Shown: piece by piece, positions 1 to 7,203 of the stretch | Position numbering within the stretch: position 1 is the stretch's first letter | How the letters are laid out: every line of letters starts with the position of its first letter | DNA from: Burkholderiaceae bacterium | GTDB taxonomy: Bacteria; Pseudomonadota; Gammaproteobacteria; Burkholderiales; Burkholderiaceae_C | Assembly (NCBI GenBank): GCA_004323695.1 | Contig: SCRU01000145.1 | Location: 1 to 56,698 of the forward strand | Length of the DNA stretch: 56,698 nucleotides | Direction: 5' to 3' | Translations under genes and position numbers: made by a program | Notes under the pieces: generated by a model | Told to the model about the DNA's origin: nothing | The model's input: the letters and a program-made list of their open reading frames with translations, nothing else | The model's database searches: none

Positions 1-120
1 AGCACTATTGGGAAGGAGAAAAGAGGTACAGTTATCCACAGCCAGCAGTCAAATGTTGGCTTGCGCCCCTGGCTCAGAATTCAGTCGGCACGGTGGCTCA
101 AAATTCAATCGGCGCGGACA
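1..120. mobile_element. IS21-family insertion sequence, one terminus (partial)
   Basis: Read on the minus strand, an element would start at position 120 with the TGT trinucleotide typical of IS21-family ends, followed by repeated blocks of the form GGCTCA-n-ATTCA-n-TCGGC, which is how these termini usually look. The bases left of 70 would be the inner non-coding end; no istA or istB sequence can be read in so short a piece. The boundary is inferred from the TGT and from the point where the neighbouring JAB-like reading frame stops making sense. The target duplication cannot be seen because the other end lies outside the window. Confidence 0.7.
71..117. repeat. Two direct 23-bp repeats in the IS21-type end
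   Basis: Copy one is 71-93 and copy two is 95-117, separated by one base. Both begin GGCTCA and end CGG, and they differ at only a few positions. Such short multiple terminal repeats are a hallmark of IS21-family elements, where they bind transposase. Here they support reading 1-120 as an IS end. Confidence 0.75.
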
Positions 121-276
121 CTCCTGGGGGACTTCGAGTAGAGCTCTCACCGTGAAAACGGGCTTACCCGCCGCAGTGCCGGCATGGAAAACCAAACCCG
201 CCGCGCACGTTTCGACTTCCCGGCTGGCAGCTGCCGCTTGAAGCCGCTCGACCTGTGCTTGCTGCAGACGGAGCAT
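121..276 (-). pseudogene. JAB/E1-like gene of a bacterial ubiquitin-like operon, cut off by an IS
   Basis: The ATG at 276-274 shares its A with the TGA stop of the E2 gene, so the gene is translationally coupled to it. Only 52 codons remain before the IS end; reading then runs into the element and stops at 49. The remnant starts MLRLQQAQVERLQ and contains VETCAAGLVFHA followed by a beta-strand-rich FTVRALLEVP. This resembles the N-terminal beta strands of Mov34/MPN/PAD-1 (JAB) deubiquitinase-like domains, which in related operons are often fused to a ThiF/E1 adenylating domain. The catalytic JAMM motif and any E1 domain would lie beyond the break, so the assignment rests on the start of the fold and on the operon context. 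If the rest of the gene is not elsewhere, the pathway is inactive here. Confidence 0.6.
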
Positions 277-662
277 CACACCACCCTCGCGAGCCGGTCG
301 CGGATGCAGCCCATCCAGCTGAAGATGTCGTCCCGATTGGGGTTCCACTGCTCCAGATGCCAGGAGAACCAGACCATGCCCGTCACGTCCGGGAGCACCG
401 GATTGATTTGCGCGTTCTGCGGCAGGTTGGGCTGATGCTGCACACGCAAGTCGCCGTCGGCCCAGAAGCAGTCGGGCCGCGAATAAGGATAGCCCTGCGG
501 CGCGAGGAACTTCACATGCGTCGACGGCTTGTTCCAGCCGTTGGGCAGCGGGAAGTTCGGAATCGTCACGAGCAGACCATGGGCTCCGCGGTCCTCCCAG
601 GTCGTCCCCGGGTGGCGCTCGGCTAGGCGCTGCATCTGAGCATCCAGCGGCCCCATGTTCAC
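276..662 (-). CDS. Prokaryotic E2-like ubiquitin-conjugating protein (E2 family E type)
   Basis: This 128-residue protein resembles the bacterial E2 family E proteins of ubiquitin-like conjugation operons. Diagnostic stretches are LAPQGYPYSRPDCFWAD (about residues 53-69), the QHQPN segment and the tryptophan-rich WFSWHLEQWNPNRDDIFSW (98-116). Candidate catalytic cysteines are Cys65 in PDCFW and Cys119 near the C-terminus; which one acts cannot be told from sequence. An E2 would accept an activated ubiquitin-like protein from an E1 and pass it to a target. It starts 5 bases after the Ubl stop and overlaps the JAB/E1 start by one base, a typical three-gene operon. With the third gene broken, its E1 partner is probably missing. 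Confidence 0.8.
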   Translation of the reverse strand: MNMGPLDAQMQRLAERHPGTTWEDRGAHGLLVTIPNFPLPNGWNKPSTHVKFLAPQGYPYSRPDCFWADGDLRVQHQPNLPQNAQINPVLPDVTGMVWFSWHLEQWNPNRDDIFSWMGCIRDRLARVV

Positions 663-667
663 TTCCC

Positions 668-931
668 TCAGCCGAAGTTCGCCGGCGGCACGATGTTGAA
701 GCGGCGAGGCCCCTCGCCATGGCCGAGCACCAACGACACCTTGTCGTTGTCGCCGAACGGCTTGTCCGGGTCGTTCCCCTGGCCCTCGAGTTCCAGGCCG
801 CCCTTGTCCGGGAAGTCCGCGATGCGCGACTTCACATAGGCGCCCGTCACCTCGGCCAGCTCGGTTTCGTACTTGGTCGTCCCCACGAAGAAGAAGTATT
901 CCTTCTTGGCGGGCTTCTCATCCTTGCTCAT
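668..931 (-). CDS. Small ubiquitin-like (multiubiquitin-family) protein
   Basis: An 87-residue protein encoded first in the Ubl-E2-JAB/E1 operon. The start at 931 is preceded by GAGG on the minus strand; a longer frame to 1027 would run through the promoter and operator and is not favoured. After a charged N-terminal tail (MSKDEKPAKKEY) come predicted beta strands (YFFFVGTTKYE) and a C-terminal strand ending in NIVPPANFG, with glycine as the last residue. A C-terminal glycine is what an E1 adenylating enzyme uses in ubiquitin-like proteins. The fold call rests on size, position next to an E2, and the similarity in pattern to multiubiquitin-domain proteins; it is a single-domain form rather than a tandem repeat. 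Confidence 0.65.
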   Translation of the reverse strand: MSKDEKPAKKEYFFFVGTTKYETELAEVTGAYVKSRIADFPDKGGLELEGQGNDPDKPFGDNDKVSLVLGHGEGPRRFNIVPPANFG

Positions 932-968
932 TTCAGCCTCCAAGCCCATGCATTGGGCGATGGGATGG

Positions 969-997
969 AGGATAGCGGGGGCGCAGTCTAATGTCAA
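969..997 (-). promoter_or_regulatory. Sigma70-type promoter of the Ubl operon
   Basis: On the minus strand there is a perfect -35 box TTGACA (plus-strand 992-997), a 17-base spacer and a -10 box TATCCT (plus-strand 969-974), giving a transcript start about 25 to 30 bases before the Ubl start codon. The -35 box lies within a TTGACAT half-site shared with the palindrome at 1047-1065, so binding of the neighbouring repressor would block it. Confidence 0.6.
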
Positions 998-1046
998 TAA
1001 ACAACACAATGTTGGCGTTGATGACATTTGTAGGTATCAGACTATA

Positions 1047-1065
1047 ATGTCAACCTGGTTGACAT
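1047..1065. promoter_or_regulatory. Operator: perfect 19-bp palindrome between divergent genes
   Basis: ATGTCAACC and GGTTGACAT flank a single T, a perfect inverted repeat. Further half-sites of the same type lie at 991-997 and about 1020-1026. A -10-like TATAAT (1043-1048) for the plus-strand XRE gene overlaps its left edge. The arrangement suggests that the XRE protein encoded at 1115 represses both itself and the divergent Ubl operon. Confidence 0.65.
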
Positions 1066-1114
1066 GAGCGGCGCTTCGTACTACCATCAATGAACACACT
1101 AGGAGGCGCAGTAC

Positions 1115-1465
1115 ATGATTGATGAGCGACGCCTGTTCAAGGAAGTCGGTCAGAGGATTCGCCAGCTCAGGGAGTCGCAAAGTGGCGGCCGAGCGCGACT
1201 CACTCAAGGTGAATTGGCAGAGATGGTGGGCCTGGAGCGCACCTCCATCACAAATATCGAGCGTGGCAATCAGAAGGTGCCACTTCACATCCTGTACCGG
1301 ATGTGTGAAGCCCTTGGAGTTCCCATCACTGATGTCATGCCGGCACTTGGTGAAGTGCAGGCGGAGCCTGCGGCGTCGCTGGAGGAATTTTCTTTTGCAA
1401 GCCAGGCTGTGGAAATGACGCCTTTGGTTAAACAGGCCGTTCTTGAACGACTTAGGAGCTCCTGA
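1115..1465 (+). CDS. XRE-family HTH repressor (CapH-like)
   Basis: A 116-residue DNA-binding protein with an N-terminal Cro/C1-type helix-turn-helix: GQRIRQLRESQSG, TQGELAEMVGLERTSITNIERG (about residues 30-51) and QKVPLHILYRMCEALGV. An AGGAGG ribosome site lies 8 bases before the ATG. The C-terminal 35 residues are acidic and could carry a cleavage or dimerisation site. The TGA stop overlaps the ATG of the next gene, an ImmA/IrrE metallopeptidase, so both are made together. This pairing is known from DdrO/IrrE, ICEBs1 ImmR/ImmA and the CapH/CapP regulators of CBASS defence operons, where the peptidase cuts the repressor after DNA damage. Here the likely target is the divergent Ubl operon. 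Confidence 0.8.
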   Translation: MIDERRLFKEVGQRIRQLRESQSGGRARLTQGELAEMVGLERTSITNIERGNQKVPLHILYRMCEALGVPITDVMPALGEVQAEPAASLEEFSFASQAVEMTPLVKQAVLERLRSS

Positions 1466-2016
1466 TGCGGAACGACGAAATCGAGCAAGCTGCCAGTGAC
1501 TTGATTCATCGAGCCGGCATCACCAAAACTCCGATTCCGCTACATCGGATAGCCACGTTCGTAGGGGCTGAAATCCATCAGCAGACTTTCGAAGACATGG
1601 TTTCTGGCGTGCTCCTGATACGAAGAGACGAGCGCCACATCATGGTGAACAAAGCGCACCACCCAAATAGACAGCGGTTCACCATAGCCCACGAGTTAGG
1701 ACACTTGGCCCTTCATCACAACTCGGGCGACAGGCTGTTCATAGACACCCACCTGCGCGCGTATCAGCGCAGAGGCTCACCGTCCTCAGGTGCCTATGAA
1801 GAGCCCGGTTCAACTACTACGCCAGAAGAAGAGCGAGAAGCAAATCAGTTTGCGTCTGCGCTCCTGATGCCCAGAAGCTCGATATTGGCGATGACGGAAG
1901 GCCGTGAGTACTGGGATGAACTGGACGTCGCCTCACTCGCAACTCAGTTTGGCGTCAGCGAACAGGCGATGACGATTCGCTTGCGACAGCTTGGCGTTCT
2001 GGAGTCAATGTTTTGA
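1465..2016 (+). CDS. ImmA/IrrE-type zinc metallopeptidase (CapP-like)
   Basis: A 183-residue peptidase of the ImmA/IrrE (M78-like) family. The zinc-binding HELGH sits in RFTIAHELGHLALHH (about residues 70-84), and a downstream EREANQFASALLMP supplies the third ligand glutamate. A short C-terminal segment (VASLATQFGVSEQAMTIRLRQLG) is helix-turn-helix-like, as is usual for the family. It starts at the ATGA overlap with the XRE gene. The family cleaves partner repressors in response to DNA damage or a peptide or ssDNA signal; here the partner should be the protein encoded just upstream. All zinc ligands look intact, so the switch may still work although the controlled operon is broken. Confidence 0.85.
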   Translation: MRNDEIEQAASDLIHRAGITKTPIPLHRIATFVGAEIHQQTFEDMVSGVLLIRRDERHIMVNKAHHPNRQRFTIAHELGHLALHHNSGDRLFIDTHLRAYQRRGSPSSGAYEEPGSTTTPEEEREANQFASALLMPRSSILAMTEGREYWDELDVASLATQFGVSEQAMTIRLRQLGVLESMF

Positions 2017-2071
2017 GACGACCGCTGCTGCAAGCGCGTTGACTGCTTGCGCGAGTTAGCACTTGTGCTTG

Positions 2072-2404
2072 CTAGAGCGTCAGCGTCCGACCGATCACGG
2101 GCAGCTTGGGGGCCGTGATCTCGAATTGGACGGTGTGTTGCGTCTTGTGCTGCATGACAACGGCCCGCGAAGCAACCTGATCACCGTGGCAGACATCGCG
2201 GACCTTCAGTGCCACCAGGTTGCATCTGCGAAGTCTGCTGCCAATCCCGAGATTGAGCAACGCGAGTTCGGGCACCCGGTTTTCCATCTGAAGGCTCACG
2301 CGCAGTGCCCAGATGTCTTTAGGCTTGAAGGGCGCCTTCTGACCGACGGTCTTGCCCTTGTTCCATGGCTCGCGATGAATCGTGTCTGCAGCGGATTCCA
2401 TCAT
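2072..2404 (-). pseudogene. Site-specific integrase, N-terminal remnant (copy 1)
   Basis: The start at 2404 follows GGGGAGGTC on the minus strand. The fragment contains IHREPWNKGKTVGQ, KDIWALRVSLQME, LALLNLGIGSRLR and NLVALKVRDVCHGD, which match the N-terminal part of a family of small plasmid and transposon tyrosine recombinases. After VQFEIT the frame is lost and it stops within about a dozen residues, so the catalytic C-terminal domain with the R-H-R-Y residues is missing. A second, independently decayed copy of the same family lies at 5231 on the other strand. Confidence 0.65.
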
Positions 2405-2936
2405 GACCTCCCCTCGAATGTACGGGCCGCAAACGTGCGCCTTCCAGAAGCCGGTGTCCACGAGTGACCACAACAGCTGTGTCAGGTCTTGAAAGCTGCC
2501 CACTGTTTGCTTTCGAGCCAAGCAGTCATTCGACGGTACAGGAGCGAGTGACTGCCCTCAGTCTCGAGCTGAAGTTGCAGCTATATGGTGCGCAGGTCTC
2601 GGCCATGATGCGATGCTCAACGCCGCACTGCAAAGCGGACCCCTGAAAACGCTAGATTTACCAGTCGCTCCTTCGCTGCACAGCGACGGAGATGGAAACG
2701 CGGCAGGACTGGTCACTTACCTGGTGTCGCAGGTGGAATGTGCACGCCGCTTCAAGGTGGACATCGGGCGCCGGCCCAGGGCCGCTGCCGTCGTTGAGGT
2801 CTTGTTTGCGCATCGACGTGTTTCACCTCGCTACATCGGCGTCGCAGCCGGATCCACGTGATGCTGCGGGCAACCGAAGAAGCCAATCACGGTCGTCGAT
2901 CGTGCCATCCGCGAGCAATCGTGCATCATCACCAAT
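2405..2936. other. No supported gene; degenerate intergenic stretch
   Basis: Several short open frames exist on both strands, but none has a ribosome site, a recognisable motif or protein-like composition throughout. The stretch separates the integrase remnant from the Ntn-hydrolase candidate and probably contains the latter's promoter; no clear box is visible. Confidence 0.5.
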
Positions 2937-3923
2937 ATGACTATTCTCGTGGCATCGGTGTGGGGAGGGCGGGTATCGGTCGTCGTCGACCGGCAGGTAT
3001 CGCGACGGACCTCCGCGGGGCTGCAGGTGGTCGACGCCGAGGCTTCAAAGCTCCTGGTTGTGATGTGCGGCAATGCGCTGTTCTCCATCTCATATACCGG
3101 CATTGCCGTGACAAGCGAAATGTGGATGGATGAAGCCATCGCCAGCTGCCTGGCGTTCCGAAAGATCAAGCCCGCGATGGTGCAGCCAGGCGGAGGGTTC
3201 TTCCTCGCTCGACCTTTGCACGAGTTGCTCAAGAACCTGGCGTTCAACCTGCCGATTCGGCTTCGGACGATGCCGTCGGTATCCGCGGTCGGGCTGACGC
3301 TCGCGATCGCGGGTTGGCACCGGAGGCCCAAGCCTCAGCCTTTCATTTGGGAAATGAGATGGCAGCCTGAGGCCGAGAAGATCGGTGGATCAATGCTCAT
3401 CGTCCGACATCAGGTGGCCAAGCACTTTCGCCACTATCCGACCGGAATCTGGATGGATTCGTGGGGCGACACCAATCACGGCTTTGACGAGCGGATGAAC
3501 GCCATAGCACATACAACCGAAAGGCTCACGCACGACGACGTAGAACGACGCATCGTCGATGCGATCGCGGAGAGGGGCGGTGAAACACTCTCCGTGGGTG
3601 GGCAGTGCCTTGCCTTGCAGCTCGATCTTCGCGACGCCGGGGGGCAAGTTCAGTTTACCTACTATCCAACGCTTGGGGCCGACGATCCGCATCAACTCCT
3701 TTCTGGTTGGCTGCTTACGCCGACCATGATTCACTCGCCCACTCGTGAGAGCACGGGTGGAGGAGACTATTCGGTGTGTGGTCAGTACCTGCTCGGCGGG
3801 TTTTCGGATGCGCCCGCAGGTTTGCATGTCCGCACTCGAATTCCAATCGCTTCGGTGCATCATGGTGGCCCGATGGTGATGTCCTATGCCGCGCAGGTTC
3901 GCGAGCCGCCTTCTAGAAAGTGA
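2937..3923 (+). CDS. Proteasome-like Ntn-hydrolase candidate
   Basis: A 328-residue protein starting Met-Thr. If the Met is removed and Thr is counted as residue 1, an aspartate stands at 17 (VSVVVDRQVS) and a lysine at 37 in EASKLLVV, close to the catalytic Thr1, Asp17 and Lys33 of proteasome beta subunits and HslV. The segment after the lysine, ALFSISYTGIA, occupies the place of the small-residue-rich strand that follows in those enzymes. The remainder includes a GGQCLALQL strand and a QFTYYP motif. This is inference from spacing, not a database match. It is about 130 residues longer than HslV. No Shine-Dalgarno sequence is obvious. It lies between two outward-reading integrase remnants, with a HEPN protein as its neighbour, so it may be cargo of a defence type. 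Confidence 0.5.
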   Translation: MTILVASVWGGRVSVVVDRQVSRRTSAGLQVVDAEASKLLVVMCGNALFSISYTGIAVTSEMWMDEAIASCLAFRKIKPAMVQPGGGFFLARPLHELLKNLAFNLPIRLRTMPSVSAVGLTLAIAGWHRRPKPQPFIWEMRWQPEAEKIGGSMLIVRHQVAKHFRHYPTGIWMDSWGDTNHGFDERMNAIAHTTERLTHDDVERRIVDAIAERGGETLSVGGQCLALQLDLRDAGGQVQFTYYPTLGADDPHQLLSGWLLTPTMIHSPTRESTGGGDYSVCGQYLLGGFSDAPAGLHVRTRIPIASVHHGGPMVMSYAAQVREPPSRK

Positions 3924-4054
3924 GTCACGCTCGAGCGGCATGGAGGCGGAAGAACGGCCATGCCTGTTTCAAGACGGTCCACACTGCCTCGATTTTGGGC
4001 TAGTGTCTTCTCGGGCAGCCCGCTTTCAGCCAGCCCATTTTCACTTCAATATCC

Positions 4055-4816
4055 ATGAACGACAGCACAGAGCCACTTTTGCTCGACTACTTTTCCGGCG
4101 GCGTCCCCGGTGGGATCTTTTTCCCAGGAACTGTCGCAGATCTGCGCGCGTCCCTCAATAGGCAGGCACGAGGAATCAACCGCGTAAACGAGGTTTACCT
4201 CATCGGCTTAACGGCATACTTTGAGGCGTTCTTCAAAGATCAATTTGCGGCCATGATCAACATCGAGGCGAGCCTGCTCAAGTCACTGACTTTGGCTGGC
4301 CATGATGTTTCGATAGACCCTACTTCTCTGCTGGCACACGGTGAGCATTGGAGAGTGCGATTGGGTTTTCTGATTTCCGAAAAATTTGACTTCGGCAGTG
4401 CAAAGAGGATCAACGCGCTGTATTCCGCCTTGGTCAAGGTTGCACCGTTCTCCAAGGATGAGGCGAGGTACTACGACGAGATTCTTCGAGACCGAAATCT
4501 GTTGGTACATCACGGCGGAGTCGTTACGTCGTCCTACTTGGCGCAAACAGCGGGTTCGTCATCCAAGCACCCTCGTGGAGCCCATTTTGACTCGCTTGTC
4601 GTTACGCCAGACTACTTCGATGAGCGGGCTGATTTCATCCTAAGAATCGCGCACAAGACAATTGAAGCAACGCGATCCGCTTTCGCAGGTGTCGTCGCGA
4701 ATGCAAGTGAAAAGTACTCGACTGAACGACTCAAAGCAGTGGATGCTCTTGGCTGGTGGGACGCTGAGGCCGACAAACCTCCGATCTTGCCGGAAGGCTC
4801 TAGCCGCAACGAATGA
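4055..4816 (+). CDS. HEPN-domain protein (putative RNase or toxin-like)
   Basis: A 253-residue, largely alpha-helical protein. The stretch YYDEILRDRNLLVHHGG (about residues 140-156) contains the R-x4-H motif (RNLLVH) that forms the active site of HEPN ribonucleases; an aromatic and acidic lead-in precedes it as usual. The N-terminal half (NRVNEVYLIGLTAYFEAFFKDQF) resembles the first long helix of RiboL-PSP/MAE-type HEPN proteins. Such proteins act in abortive infection, toxin-antitoxin and other defence systems by cutting RNA. No antitoxin-like partner sits directly beside it. It follows the Ntn-hydrolase candidate with a 131-base gap on the same strand. Confidence 0.6.
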   Translation: MNDSTEPLLLDYFSGGVPGGIFFPGTVADLRASLNRQARGINRVNEVYLIGLTAYFEAFFKDQFAAMINIEASLLKSLTLAGHDVSIDPTSLLAHGEHWRVRLGFLISEKFDFGSAKRINALYSALVKVAPFSKDEARYYDEILRDRNLLVHHGGVVTSSYLAQTAGSSSKHPRGAHFDSLVVTPDYFDERADFILRIAHKTIEATRSAFAGVVANASEKYSTERLKAVDALGWWDAEADKPPILPEGSSRNE

Positions 4817-5230
4817 TAGCTCTCCCAAATGGCGGCGGACAGCTATTGGTAGGGTACAGCCGATCATTTCGGACGCAAGTAGTCGATCCGTCGATCGCGA
4901 ACCGTCGCCCGGCCGGCCATGGTCGAGCGACCAGTGACGAAAGTGCACCGATCGCTGGAGGCTGCGTTCTCCGAACGACCGGTGATCGCTGTAGCTGTCG
5001 TTCAAGTCCTCGATCGCGAGTGACTGGGTCCAGCCTGAACCTGCCCTTCGGCTTGCGAGCGTAGATGTCAAATCCTGGCCGCGACCGTGAATTCGCCGCG
5101 CTGACATGAAGTTGCCCTTCGAGGTCCGCCACCCGATCGTTGGTGCCAGCGGGCAGATTGATGCTGGACAAGGCGTTCGGGCCGGCGAAGGTTCATCGTC
5201 TTCTCCCCTCAACCCGACTGGAAGACCGTC
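4817..5230. other. No supported gene
   Basis: Open frames on both strands lack ribosome sites and recognisable motifs. A minus-strand segment around 5010-5070 reads FDIYARKPKGRFRLDPVTRD, which looks protein-like, but it is bounded by stops and low-complexity sequence and may be debris of another decayed gene. Confidence 0.4.
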
Positions 5231-5431
5231 ATGGAATTCAATGCCAGCGCTATTCACCGCGAACCGTGGAACAAGGGCAAGATCGTTGGACAGAAGGTAC
5301 GGTTCAAGCTAGAGGACATCTGGGCCCTGCGCATCCGACTGCAGATGGAAGGCCGAGTTCACGAACTTGCCCTGATCAACTTGGGCATCGACAGCCGGCT
5401 TCGGGGTGCGGCCGCGCCGAACCACCGGTGA
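5231..5431 (+). pseudogene. Site-specific integrase, N-terminal remnant (copy 2)
   Basis: This 66-codon open frame holds IHREPWNKGKIVGQK, DIWALRIRLQMEGR and LALINLGIDSRLRG, homologous to the minus-strand fragment at 2072-2404 but clearly diverged at the nucleotide level. The homology ends abruptly at about 5404, shortly before the stop. The two copies point outwards from the 2.8 kb between them, which carries the Ntn-hydrolase and HEPN genes. Confidence 0.6.
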
Positions 5432-5518
5432 TCTCGATACGGCCCGTCTTGAGCGGCGGCTTCCTGGCAGCGCCGTGAGTTCACGGAGAGCCTCTTCCCG
5501 CATGTGAATGTCGTCCGG

Positions 5519-5978
5519 CTAGAAGGAAGTGAGGTGTTGGCTTAGTGCGAAGTTTGAGGGGTTCCCACTTGGGGCTGCAGATATTTGTCGGTGAACGAGA
5601 CCTTGTCGCCACGGCGGAAGTCCTCTGGAGCGAGCTTGTGCGCCGGCGTTGGAGGGACCGTGGATGCTGGGCTTTCGACCTGCTCGCCGGCGTCCCCCGA
5701 GTCGATGGCGACGTACGACATCTTCCACTGCGAGCGGGTGCCGTCCTAGTGCACCGTCACCTGACCCCCTTCATCGCTACGACCTTGCCCGAGCGCACTT
5801 AACCCGTGCGCCAATCCATGAATTGCACCGATTTGCCAAGGTTGAGCCGATTGAGTACTGCGACCATGCGCTTTGGGTCGGCCAGCAACCGGTCGATGAT
5901 GGTGGAGAGTTCGAACAGTGCGAGGCTGCCCGCGTTTGACTGTACCTGTATCAGCTTGGTGCCATTTATGACGACCAT
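5519..5978 (-). pseudogene. Decayed conserved gene with stops and a frameshift
   Basis: From ATG 5978 a good coding frame runs MVVINGTKLIQVQSNAG, LFELSTIIDRLLADPKRM and VQFMDWRTG to a TAA at 5799-5801. The same frame continues after the stop as VRSGKVVAMKG; coding then shifts to QVTVH, meets a TAG at 5746, and goes on in that second frame as DGTRSQWKMSYVAIDSGD and DFRRGDKVSFTDKYL to 5519. The pieces read as one protein of about 150 residues broken by two nonsense codons and a frameshift. No function is recognised. Alternatively the first 59 codons could be a genuine short gene. Confidence 0.45.
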
Positions 5979-6114
5979 TGTGCCAACTGTACAGCCCCGT
6001 CAGGCTGCCCGGCGTACTGGCTGCGGGCGATCGCACCTTTGGGTTGTCCACAGGATGCTAAACCTCCCCCTTGCATCTCCCTCCAATAGTCAAAAATACA
6101 GACAACCCTGTTCT

Positions 6115-6930
6115 CTAGGTAACGGGAACGTTTTCCAACATCAGCACGCGCGGCTTGCACAGCGCCGCCCATCGCATACCCACCCAAGCCAGGCCTCGGA
6201 TGTGCTTCGCCACGGGCGTGCCACCCTTGGCCTTGCTGAAATGTTTGCAATCGGGCGAGAGCCAGACCAAGGCGACCGGCTGGTTTTTCGTCACGGCAAT
6301 GGGATCTACATCCCACACGCTTTCGCACAGGTGCTGCGTGTGCGGGTGGTTCAGCGCATGCATTGCCAGCGCCTGCGGGTCGTGATTGATGGCGATGTCC
6401 ACCGGGCGCCTAAAGGCGGCCTCCAGCCCCGTAGACGTTCCGCCTCCGCCCGCAAAGTTATCGATGATCAGCTCGCGCGCGAACGGCAGGCCGCGCTGCA
6501 GAACCGGGGGAACTTGCGAGCGCGCCGAAGCGTGGTGCCGGCGGGCCATAGGCGCTATCTTGGGGGTGCGCTCTCGCAGCAACTCCATGATCTGAGCACG
6601 CGACACGCTGACACTGAATCCTTCGAATTCAGACCGCCGACTAAGCTCGTCGTCCTCTGCTCGAACCGGGTTGTGGCACGTCGCCTCAAGCCGATAAGTT
6701 CGCAACGGTGCCGGCAAAGATGACAGCAGGTGGCGCTGGATCAGCAGGGCAAGGGCCTCTCGCGGATGGATCTGGACTCCGGCCTCTGCAACCGCAGAAA
6801 GGAACGCCGGGTGCTCCTGGAGCATTTCGCCGTCGCTGAAGCCCCAGTTGGCGAATAGCTGGCCCGCATCCAACTCCACGCAGGAATCGCGGCCCCGGCC
6901 GGGCTGCAGGGCGATGTCTTCGCGTTTCAC
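6115..6930 (-). pseudogene. C5-cytosine DNA methyltransferase, truncated N-terminal part
   Basis: The conserved part begins about 160 codons in, at ELIIDNFAGGGGTSTGLEAAF, the SAM-binding motif I, followed by DIAINHDPQALAMHALNHP, then LVWLSPDCKHFSKAKGG (the catalytic Pro-Asp-Cys variant of the PC motif) and MLENV (motif VI). Right after ENV the reading leaves the family and stops at 6115, so the target-recognition domain and motifs VIII-X are missing. The GTG at 6930 is the first plausible start after the upstream small gene; the first 150 residues do not look like methyltransferase and may belong to another gene fused by decay. Related phage and plasmid enzymes are much longer. It is probably inactive. 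Confidence 0.65.
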
Positions 6931-6932
6931 GC

Positions 6933-7058
6933 TTACGCCCCTGGGGCAATCACGCCGCGGCACGGCGCGACCGTTTCCATCGCGCGGCGGGCGAGGTAGT
7001 CGGCCACCGGCCGACGCGAGACGATGTAGGCAATGCTTTGCCAGAGAATTTCTTTCAT
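6933..7058 (-). CDS. Small phage-type protein or N-terminal fragment
   Basis: A 41-residue frame, MKEILWQSIAYIVSRRPVAD and then YLARRAMETV. This opening is reminiscent of a family of phage and prophage proteins of about 150 residues, of which only the N-terminal helix would remain. It ends just 2 bases before the GTG of the truncated methyltransferase frame. It is likely a relic rather than a working gene. Confidence 0.45.
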   Translation of the reverse strand: MKEILWQSIAYIVSRRPVADYLARRAMETVAPCRGVIAPGA

Positions 7059-7203
7059 GCGACCCCGCTACGTTGGACAACCTGAGTACTGTTCTTTTCA
7101 GGATGACACCCGCTTGCGGGCGCGCAACTTCGATTGCGGCACGGAAGGCAGCGAGATTGCAGGAGGCGCAGATCGCTGCGCGTGGCGCTGTGAGGCGTCT
7201 CAG

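Noticed and set aside
8-241. Plus-strand open frame of 77 codons at the left edge
   Set aside because: It runs through the IS terminal repeats and antisense to the JAB-like remnant; no ribosome site or motif.
49-720. Minus-strand open frame of 223 codons covering E2 and Ubl
   Set aside because: Its first two thirds are the wrong frame of the E2 gene; only the last 52 codons before the IS are kept, as the JAB/E1 remnant.
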